From NCBI RefSeq assembly GCF_009192995.1, contig NZ_SDID01000005.1, forward strand, positions 1 to 64,000: a stretch of 64,000 bases of DNA, in the 5' to 3' direction. Below are positions 6,892 through 12,800 of the stretch, in pieces. Each line of letters starts with the position of its first letter. The first letter of the stretch is position 1. Source of the stretch: Sulfurimonas indica. GTDB lineage: Bacteria; Campylobacterota; Campylobacteria; Campylobacterales; Sulfurimonadaceae. Under the pieces are notes generated by a model, which was given only the letters and a program-made list of their open reading frames with translations, did not search any database and was not told the origin of the DNA. Both the position numbers and the translations under genes were made by a program.

Positions 6892-6909
6892 AACTAGTGT
6901 TTACTAGTT
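6892..6909 (+). promoter_or_regulatory. Operator palindrome between XRE and lipoprotein genes
   Basis: AACTAGT-GTTT-ACTAGTT, 7-bp perfect arms with a 4-bp spacer, 24 bp before the lipoprotein start. Further half-sites occur at 6832-6838 (CAACTAG, over the XRE start) and 6858-6864 (TTAGTTG). Likely binding sites for the adjacent XRE protein. Confidence 0.6.
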
Positions 6910-6932
6910 TTAATATATAAGAGGATTTAAAT

Positions 6933-8054
6933 ATGAAAGCGAAATATATAATTGCACTGACAATTACCATTCTTTTTATATTTGCAGGTTGTGGAGGAGG
7001 TAGTGGAAGTGGTGGAAGTTCATCTTCAGCGGCTACTACACAAACAGGTACATTTATAGACGCTCCAGTAAAAGGGCTGAGATATGAAACAGCTACATTT
7101 TCAGGATTCACGGATTATCAAGGTAGCTTTCAATACAAAAGTGGCGAAAAAGTAAAATTTTTTCTTGCCAACTTAGAGCTTGGAACTGTTACAGGTGCCA
7201 AATGGATAACACCTTTAACACTAAATGGAGAAAGCGATTTAAATAATATAAGCAACAAAGCAATTGGTTTAGCAAGAATATTACAAACTATAGATAATAA
7301 TTCATCTAATGGTGCCTTATTGATTGTGCCAGATTCATTAAAAGATTTAAATATTACAGGGTTAAATTTAGACTCTGATGCAGATTTAAATACAATTTTA
7401 GCAAAAGCACAAATAAAAACAGGAATTAACTATATGTTGAAAAATGCAATGGATGCTCAACTAGAAATGAAAAAACAAATTCAAGCGACTACTACCTATC
7501 CATTGATAAATACATTAGAAAATTCAGGTATGGGAGTTACTTATTATCTATTGAGATTAACAGAAGAGAGTAATGTATTGATGCATATATATGGTAGAAA
7601 TTCATATGAAGTAGGTTTAACATTAGGAAGTGGTAATGGTATTAGTATCTATGATTTAGATTTAAATCAAGTAACTGAACATAATGGTAAACTTTATGCT
7701 GGAACGTATATTATTAAAGTTCTTCATGATGATGTAGTAAATAGTGTTTTTTTAATCAACTATCCTGCTCTTATAGACCAAACTGCTCACACAAAGCTGC
7801 AAAATGGAATTTTTAATTTTAATGGTGAAAAATTTTATAGTTTACATATGCAAGCAAGTGGTCAAGTAGATTTTACATATGATTCAGGATTGGCAGGGAA
7901 TAGTTATCCAGCATATATTTATGATACGAATCTTAGTTTAATAAGTCATATTAATGGTACAATCTCTCTTGATGCTGGAGACTATGTTGTATTTTTCGAC
8001 CATGGAGCAATAGATAAATCTTCTAACCCATTAACAGTTTCTTTTTTACCATAA
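6933..8054 (+). CDS. Putative lipoprotein with Ser/Gly linker
   Basis: 373 residues. Signal peptide with lipobox FAGC (Cys about residue 20) followed by a Gly/Ser linker (GGGSGSGGSSSS), then TGTFIDAPVKGLRYET...YQGSFQYKSGEKVKFF, a module that I recall from many surface or secreted proteins of Sulfurimonas-like bacteria (about residues 38-90). The rest is beta-rich and Asn/Asp-rich, with two similar C-terminal stretches (VLMHIYGRNSYEVGL... and YSLHMQASGQVDFTYD...) that look like paired beta-sandwich domains. Ends 9 bp before the next lipoprotein gene. Function unknown; a cell-surface adhesin-like or effector role is possible. Confidence 0.65.
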   Translation: MKAKYIIALTITILFIFAGCGGGSGSGGSSSSAATTQTGTFIDAPVKGLRYETATFSGFTDYQGSFQYKSGEKVKFFLANLELGTVTGAKWITPLTLNGESDLNNISNKAIGLARILQTIDNNSSNGALLIVPDSLKDLNITGLNLDSDADLNTILAKAQIKTGINYMLKNAMDAQLEMKKQIQATTTYPLINTLENSGMGVTYYLLRLTEESNVLMHIYGRNSYEVGLTLGSGNGISIYDLDLNQVTEHNGKLYAGTYIIKVLHDDVVNSVFLINYPALIDQTAHTKLQNGIFNFNGEKFYSLHMQASGQVDFTYDSGLAGNSYPAYIYDTNLSLISHINGTISLDAGDYVVFFDHGAIDKSSNPLTVSFLP

Positions 8055-8063
8055 GAGGATAAA

Positions 8064-8609
8064 ATGATGCGAATGGTAAAATATGTTTTCTTTTTAATAG
8101 TCGTATTGTTCATTAGTGGATGTACAACACACCAAGGTAATGCTCAAATACCTTTAACTCCAATTTCATACATCTCAGATGAAGATAACAATATGTCAAC
8201 GATAATGTATTATCGTGCGGTAGACTTTTCGGGAGCATTGAGGTTTGGCAATTATACATGTTTCATTGATTTTGATTTTCATCATGATGATAAATATGAA
8301 GTCCAAGATATTATCATGTATGCTGATAGGAATCAATATACAGTTAAAAAAGTAACACCCGGTGTACATAAATTTTCTTTGGTAAATTTATTTAATGGTG
8401 AGCTTTCTTCTATTACAGCTAATATTGAATCAAACAAAACTTATTTTTTGGCTGTTACTTATAATCCTTTCAATCCTATTCCAACATTACAATTTAGAAC
8501 AAAAAAAGACTTTGAGGATAATGCGAAAGACGATAAGCAGGTCATTGTTGATGGAAAATGTTTTCCTAAACTTGATGGTTGCCATTTTAAAGAGGTAACA
8601 AGTAAATAA
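8064..8609 (+). CDS. Putative lipoprotein
   Basis: 181 residues. N-terminal signal peptide with lipobox ISGC (Cys about residue 20), then a soluble beta-rich domain (residues 45-165) that includes an aromatic/acidic segment CFIDFDFHHDDKYE. No recognised family, though the layout (bound to the envelope, DUF2846-like FLAV-type strand YFLAVTYNPF) is common among small lipoproteins. Co-transcribed with the preceding lipoprotein; both probably fall under the XRE regulator. Confidence 0.6.
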   Translation: MMRMVKYVFFLIVVLFISGCTTHQGNAQIPLTPISYISDEDNNMSTIMYYRAVDFSGALRFGNYTCFIDFDFHHDDKYEVQDIIMYADRNQYTVKKVTPGVHKFSLVNLFNGELSSITANIESNKTYFLAVTYNPFNPIPTLQFRTKKDFEDNAKDDKQVIVDGKCFPKLDGCHFKEVTSK

Positions 8610-9159
8610 TTCCTCCTCTTTTAAATATTAATATTCTTGGCTACCAAGAAAGATATAGCATTAAAGCAAAAAAAATAAAAATTTTATATTGTTTAAACCT
8701 GAAGATAGTTGAGGCTAGACCCAATATCTTACTCTTGCACATTGAAAAACTACAAGCATTATATTGGGTTGGCTTATGTTTTTCTTTGCGTGAGAGGCTT
8801 CTTAAAGGTTGTATTTACAATGTCTTGACGACAGTCTAAGCTACAGTTTACAAACTGAGTACGAGCCTTAACAGGCTCTACTATTTCGATAATGAAATAT
8901 TGCTTTAGCTTGGTACTCAGTCGGATGAACCTATCAATGCTTTGCATTCGTCACTTCGTTCCTCACCCTAACGGGTTGATAGAACCAATCCTCCCTCGAC
9001 CAGCTACGCATATTTCATATCTCAGTAGAGATGTGAGGAGTAGTAGTTGTAAGTGTTTTTAGTGCATCTATTAACTATATATGGATACACTTGAGCTGGA
9101 TGCACTTCTAAGCCCCTATTTTACGAGGTTTAAGTGTATCCTAAGAGGAAGTGTAAATT
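8610..9159. other. 550-bp non-coding block with hairpins and iteron-like repeats
   Basis: No supported gene. Contents in order: TTCTTGG-CTA-CCAAGAA hairpin (8634-8650, just after the lipoprotein operon); ACCCAATAT/ATATTGGGT inverted repeat (8719-8769); CAGTTT/AAACTG (8844-8857); a three-way-junction-like structure (8854-8921); AACGAAGTGA and GTGAGGAACGAA on the minus strand (8951-8966), both also found on the plus strand of the first non-coding block; and several copies of a GGATACACTT-like word from 9061 onward. The shared words suggest that the two blocks are related in inverted orientation. Confidence 0.55.
8854..8921. ncRNA. Candidate structured RNA: three-way junction
   Basis: The outer stem ACTGAGTAC (8854-8862) pairs perfectly with GTACTCAGT (8913-8921). 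Inside are two independent hairpins: GAGCCT-TAAC-AGGCTC (8863-8878) and TATTTC-GATAAT-GAAATA (8882-8899). All three helices are perfect in 68 nt, unlikely by chance in AT-rich DNA. No match to a named riboswitch or RNA recognised; the strand is undetermined and it could act as DNA. Confidence 0.45.
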
Positions 9160-9178
9160 TTAGGTCTGGATACACTTG
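9061..9178. repeat. Iteron-like repeats TGGATRCACTT
   Basis: TGGATACACTTG at 9082-9093 and 9167-9178, TGGATGCACTTC at 9097-9108, an inverted copy AAGTGTATCC at 9132-9141, and degenerate inverted copies at 9061-9070 (AGTGCATCTA) and near 9149. The last copy lies inside the final codons of the ATPase gene. Clustered 10-12-bp repeats next to a RepA/helicase-like ATPase are typical of plasmid-style replication origins; a terminator or regulatory role is the alternative. Confidence 0.5.
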
Positions 9179-10014
9179 GCAATCTTTTTTTTACCTACAA
9201 GATCTACTTCAATTAACTCGTTTTTGTGCCGAGCAAATGTATTTCGGGCTTCCGATGATAGTTTATTTGTCAGCTCTCTTACAGTAAGTTCCCCATTATC
9301 ATTTAAAATTTTATCTATAGCTTTTTTGACTTGCTTAATGGAATAAAGCCTGAAATCTGATAGATGCTCATTGGAGACTCTTGTTTTCTGTAGTTTTAAA
9401 TTTCGATATGATTCTGATGAATTATCTAAAAAATAGACAATATCACTTTTAGAGATGATAGTTTCAGCATTACCTTTAATCTTAGTTTCTTTACCTCCAA
9501 GCTTTTTGTTGTATTGTGTTGCGTGAGCAATAACTATGACGGTATAACCTGCTTTTGTAAACTCTCTAATAAACTCCATAGTTTTTTGAGCACCTGCATT
9601 TGTATCTAAATCTTCTCCATCTGCAAAGTCTTTTAAGCTATCAAAGACAACTATTTTACCATCGCCATCTACATCCAACAAAGCATCAAGAGCTATCTGC
9701 ATATTTGTATTGAGGTGGATAAAATTACTAAGATAATTTAGCAGTTCATCATTGATATTATAGTCGGCATCAAGCCAAATAACATCCTCTTGAGTCATTC
9801 CAGCATCTACTAATATCTGAGCTATAGAATAACTTTTACCACTCTTTGATAACCCATAGATAAGATGTAGGCAGTTATTGTAAAAAGGTGTGCCTTTAAT
9901 GTTTTCAACCTTTTTAGGTTTGCTATAGCATTTAGTACGCAAATCTGACAATATATCGGATAATGTCTCTTCCTCTTCATGAGTAGCCGGTTCTTTAACC
10001 GGCATAGCACTCAT
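9160..10014 (-). CDS. RecA-fold ATPase (AAA_25/RepA-helicase-like)
   Basis: 284 residues. Walker A GLSKSGKS (residues 54-61), Walker B IVVFDSL (about 118-124), then a TVIVIAHAT sensor strand near 163 and a basic KLQKTR segment near 210. This is the hexameric RecA/DnaB-like fold of plasmid RepA and phage replication ATPases. The C-terminal 60 residues (KQVKKAIDKILNDNGELTV...) look like a winged helix for DNA binding. It overlaps the upstream gene (ATGA) and ends at iteron-like repeats, consistent with a replication-initiation role for the excised island. It may instead act in island maintenance or DNA repair. Confidence 0.7.
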   Translation of the reverse strand: MSAMPVKEPATHEEEETLSDILSDLRTKCYSKPKKVENIKGTPFYNNCLHLIYGLSKSGKSYSIAQILVDAGMTQEDVIWLDADYNINDELLNYLSNFIHLNTNMQIALDALLDVDGDGKIVVFDSLKDFADGEDLDTNAGAQKTMEFIREFTKAGYTVIVIAHATQYNKKLGGKETKIKGNAETIISKSDIVYFLDNSSESYRNLKLQKTRVSNEHLSDFRLYSIKQVKKAIDKILNDNGELTVRELTNKLSSEARNTFARHKNELIEVDLVGKKKIAKCIQT

Positions 10015-10454
10015 GAGGCTTCCTTTATCATAGTTATTGACAAATCTTTATAGTTTGCAGTTATCTGTGCTACATGTAGAGCTTTATCATTTAAAACTTC
10101 ATGTAATTTTTGACAGAAAATGCTAAAATTATCACAATTTTCTGCTAAAATACCGGTAGAAATGTTCTGGTTAGTTCTTTCTGCTGATGATACTGAGCTA
10201 TTGGTCGTAGCTCGTATCTCATCTACGGTTTTTGTTTGTTTCTTTCTAACGGTCCTCACTTTTGTTCCTTTATCTTTTGTAAAATACTCTATACCGTCGA
10301 TAGTTTTTACACCGTAACCAAGCTTTTGAGCTTGTCTTTTTAGAGCCCAGTGAGTTCTGCCTGGTAAAAGCTTTAAAACATCATTTACTTTCGCATCGTG
10401 CTTTACATTATCTTTTATTATCTGCTTTTCAGCATTAGTGTATCTTACTGCCAT
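10011..10454 (-). CDS. SANT/Myb-like DNA-binding protein
   Basis: 147 residues. The N-terminal 45 residues (YTNAEKQIIKDNVKHDAKVN...LLPGRTHWALKRQAQKLG) have the three-helix layout of bacterial SANT/Myb or phage HTH domains in which the third helix contains GRT-x-x-A. The middle is basic (KVRTVRKKQTKTVDE), then Ser/Asn-rich. It lies between the AlpA-type gene and the ATPase gene, overlapping the former by one base and the latter by four. It probably binds island DNA as a replication or excision accessory factor. No specific family name is certain. Confidence 0.6.
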   Translation of the reverse strand: MAVRYTNAEKQIIKDNVKHDAKVNDVLKLLPGRTHWALKRQAQKLGYGVKTIDGIEYFTKDKGTKVRTVRKKQTKTVDEIRATTNSSVSSAERTNQNISTGILAENCDNFSIFCQKLHEVLNDKALHVAQITANYKDLSITMIKEAS

Positions 10455-10687
10455 TATGCCACCTCCACTGTTTGAGCTAAAAATTTAGCTACTTCGTCTA
10501 TTGGAAATAGAACTCTAGAGTTCTTACTGTTTCCAACTTTGATATAGTTTGGAAGACCATAGCCTTCAGCCATCAGTTTAGAGACTGTTGAGAGTCCCAT
10601 GCCTAGTTCCTGTGCCAGCTCTTGTTTTGAGAGGGCAACTTTGCCATACTTCTCGTAAAGAGAATTATAAATTTGATGTGTCATCAA
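10454..10687 (-). CDS. AlpA/excisionase-type helix-turn-helix protein
   Basis: 77 residues, a MerR-like winged HTH of the AlpA/HTH_17 class: KQELAQELGMGLSTVSKLMAEG (helix-turn-helix), then a wing with NYIKVGNSKNSRVLFPIDEVAKFL. Such proteins act as excisionases or as activators of the integrase in P4-like islands, and as DNA-binding starters of small replication operons. First gene of a three-gene operon with the SANT-like protein and the ATPase. Confidence 0.75.
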   Translation of the reverse strand: MMTHQIYNSLYEKYGKVALSKQELAQELGMGLSTVSKLMAEGYGLPNYIKVGNSKNSRVLFPIDEVAKFLAQTVEVA

Positions 10688-10813
10688 AAATCCTTTTTAT
10701 TGTCAGATAACTTTAGAACTGCTTAGTTCTATCTGATCAACGATGGCATATTACCTTAGATTTTTTTTTAACATGGTGGTAGTAAGTAGATAGTTACTTA
10801 CTACCAGCAGTAT

Positions 10814-11461
10814 TTAAATATTCCAGAATAAAGTAGGTTTGTTTTGTAGTTTTGATGCTAATGGTTCATAATCAGAGGTTAATACTGCATCTTGAGGACA
10901 TAGATTAATATCTATTAGTTCGAAGTAATTATCTATATAAGCTTCACCAATTAACTTCCATTGTTTATAGTTATCAGTGTTCATATTGAGTTGTTTATCC
11001 GTTTTTTTACCATCTATAATAGCTAAGATTTTTTGAACCTTTTTCCATGTATTGATTTCTATATAATTATACTTAAAATGATATAGTCTGGCAGGATAAG
11101 ATGTGTGTGAAGTATATAAGACATTATGTTCTGGTTGAGCTGTAAATCCATAAGGATGTAGCTTTAGTGTTAAGTATTTTTCTTGTTCTGAATATCCTAA
11201 AGTATCATAAAAATCCACTTGTTTACTTAAAGTTGATGCATTTTTTTTAATTTGTTTAACATCTTCATTTCTAATAGCAAATTCATAGGCTAATCTTCCA
11301 AGCCAATATTTTTGAACTACCGCAGGTTGTTCATTGATTTTAGCAGTTTGTTTTAACCTTTTTGCATCACTAAAATCAATATCTTCAATCTGTCTATTTG
11401 TTTGTAAAATAATATCTGCTTCTGTTTGAGCATCAAGTAATATACTTTTTAAATCATTCAT
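10814..11461 (-). CDS. Hypothetical protein coupled to integrase
   Basis: 215 residues from the ATG at 11461, which overlaps the integrase stop (ATGAATGA), giving translational coupling; a start at 11494 would extend 41 bases into the integrase and is less likely. The protein is cytoplasmic, Lys/Gln/Tyr-rich, with no recognisable motif; a mostly helical N-terminal half is followed by a region rich in aromatics (YPARLYHFKYNYIEINTW). Coupling to the integrase suggests a role in recombination or island stability, but this is only positional. Confidence 0.55.
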   Translation of the reverse strand: MNDLKSILLDAQTEADIILQTNRQIEDIDFSDAKRLKQTAKINEQPAVVQKYWLGRLAYEFAIRNEDVKQIKKNASTLSKQVDFYDTLGYSEQEKYLTLKLHPYGFTAQPEHNVLYTSHTSYPARLYHFKYNYIEINTWKKVQKILAIIDGKKTDKQLNMNTDNYKQWKLIGEAYIDNYFELIDINLCPQDAVLTSDYEPLASKLQNKPTLFWNI

Positions 11462-12569
11462 CCCACAACTCCATAACCTCTTCCATCCCTGCATCGGGAG
11501 CTAAGTGAGCATATCTAGCAGTAGTTTCTAATTCACTGTGATTTAAAAGCTTCTGCACCGTCTGTAATGAAGTACCCTTCATAACTAAGTTACTTGCAAA
11601 TGTATGTCTGAGCGTATGTACAACTACTCTGTTAACTCTATCATCACTCTCAAGCCCCTCATTGAAAAGTTTGTTCAGCACCCTTTGCAAGCGTTTTTGT
11701 AGTGATAGTTTGGATAGAGTAAAGATGTTGTCATTAGGTCTCAGTTCTTTTAATAGAGGTTCTAAAACTTGTAACACATCTTTATTCAGATAGCCTGTAT
11801 ATCGTTCATTACCGTCCTTTTCATCTACAAGGGTAACTTTGTTACCGGAGAAGTCTTTAGCTTTGAGTTGCATGATTGCACCCAGTCTAGCACCAGTAGA
11901 GAGTGCTAACTCTACAAATAGTTTTAACTCATGGTGTAAGTCTGCTACGGCTTCTTTGAGCTCTGCAACTTCGTCTGTAGTTAAAAATCTGTCTCTTTTG
12001 ACTTTACGGGCTTTTTTTTGTTTTTTAGTTATGTGGTCTCTGTCGTAGGTTCTGAGGTCTGTTACTGCATCATGGACTTTTAAAGTGTTTTGTGGTTGTG
12101 CATTGTAGTAACGAATAGCTGAACCAATCATCCCTATCATCATATCTATACTGCGTGCTGAAAGTGGCTTTTGCATGTTTTCAAGTCTTTCTCTAAAAGC
12201 TAACAATTTCTTTAGCGTAACCTCTTCACTAAAATCTTGCTTCATGTGTTTTTCCCATCGTCCTTGATAATCTTTGCGAATAGCATCACTTAAAGCTTTG
12301 TTATTTACATAATTATTCCACACATCTGCAAATCTAAATTTCTTTTTCTTTTTACTAGCTATTGGGTCTTCTCCATGACGAACCATATTGATAGCTTCAG
12401 CACGCTTTATGTTGGCATAGTTTTCTGTAATACCCTCACTCTTCTTTCCAACCGTTACTCTTTGTGTTTTATTGTTAGCATCTTTGTATGTGTAGCTGTA
12501 GCTAATATCTCCATTGGCAAGATGATTTTTGTATACACCGACATACTTCTTCGATTTTTCTCTACCCAT
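11454..12569 (-). CDS. Tyrosine integrase of the tRNA-Asn island
   Basis: 371 residues from the ATG at 12569; the TTG at 12578 is an alternative. N-terminal arm-binding domain (about 10-70), core-binding domain (75-180), catalytic domain with Arg228 (STGARLGA), His318-x-x-Arg321 (HTLRHTFAS), His344 (LLNHSE) and Tyr353 (TARYAHL): a complete active site. It reads away from the right attachment repeat 170 bp upstream. A TGGCAACC arm motif lies 4-11 bp before the ATG, over the ribosome binding region, so the integrase could repress its own synthesis. It differs clearly from the broken integrase at 623-1755. Confidence 0.92.
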   Translation of the reverse strand: MGREKSKKYVGVYKNHLANGDISYSYTYKDANNKTQRVTVGKKSEGITENYANIKRAEAINMVRHGEDPIASKKKKKFRFADVWNNYVNNKALSDAIRKDYQGRWEKHMKQDFSEEVTLKKLLAFRERLENMQKPLSARSIDMMIGMIGSAIRYYNAQPQNTLKVHDAVTDLRTYDRDHITKKQKKARKVKRDRFLTTDEVAELKEAVADLHHELKLFVELALSTGARLGAIMQLKAKDFSGNKVTLVDEKDGNERYTGYLNKDVLQVLEPLLKELRPNDNIFTLSKLSLQKRLQRVLNKLFNEGLESDDRVNRVVVHTLRHTFASNLVMKGTSLQTVQKLLNHSELETTARYAHLAPDAGMEEVMELWDE

Positions 12570-12572
12570 CTC

Positions 12573-12610
12573 TGGCAACCTTTATGTAAAATGGCAACTT
12601 TTTGGCAACC
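12573..12610 (+). promoter_or_regulatory. Three arm-type integrase sites, right end of island
   Basis: TGGCAACC at 12573-12580, TGGCAACT at 12592-12599 and TGGCAACC at 12603-12610, all in the same orientation as the two copies at the left end; the last two are 11 bp apart, like the left pair. They lie 130-167 bp inside the right attachment repeat and just upstream of the integrase start. Confidence 0.55.
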
Positions 12611-12739
12611 ATTTATTAGATTTATGTAGATAATTATAGTGAAATAGAGATAAGAGAAAGCTTTTAAATATCGTTAAATAGCCGTAAAATAGGTGATAGA
12701 AGATTTGTGAATTGGTTTTTAAAATTTTATAGTTTCAGC

Positions 12740-12757
12740 TCCAGTATCCGGAGCCAC
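12740..12757 (+). repeat. attR-type direct repeat (18 bp)
   Basis: Identical to 3215-3232. Only the last 18 bases of the tRNA-Asn end remain here, followed by a T run and the promoter of pglB; core chromosome resumes at 12758. Confidence 0.85.
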
Positions 12758-12764
12758 TTTTTTA

Positions 12765-12773
12765 TGTTATAAT
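12765..12773 (+). promoter_or_regulatory. Extended -10 promoter of pglB
   Basis: TGTTATAAT, with consensus TATAAT at 12768-12773, 27 bp before the TTG start and 7 bp after the island boundary. Any -35 element would lie within the attachment repeat or island DNA, so island integration could affect pglB transcription. Confidence 0.5.
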
Positions 12774-12800
12774 TCCTCCACTTTATCCGAGGAATAGAAC

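Larger units (their letters stand above)
3233..12739. mobile_element. Genomic island integrated at tRNA-Asn (about 9.5 kb)
   Basis: The limits are set by the 18-bp direct repeats at 3215-3232 and 12740-12757. It contains a tyrosine integrase reading away from the right end, an AlpA-type HTH, a SANT-like protein, a RecA-fold ATPase with iteron-like repeats, ArdA antirestriction, an XRE regulator, two lipoproteins, and an FtsZ-fragment/LRR gene pair. TGGCAAC motifs occur at both ends, as expected of arm-type integrase sites. There is no relaxase, type IV secretion or capsid gene, so it would have to be mobilised by another element. Two long stretches (5492-6552 and 8610-9159) are non-coding and rich in hairpins. 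Confidence 0.8.

Noticed and set aside
9081-9287. Plus-strand 68-residue frame overlapping iteron-like repeats
   Set aside because: It runs antisense into the ATPase gene, starts inside a repeat and has no ribosome binding site.
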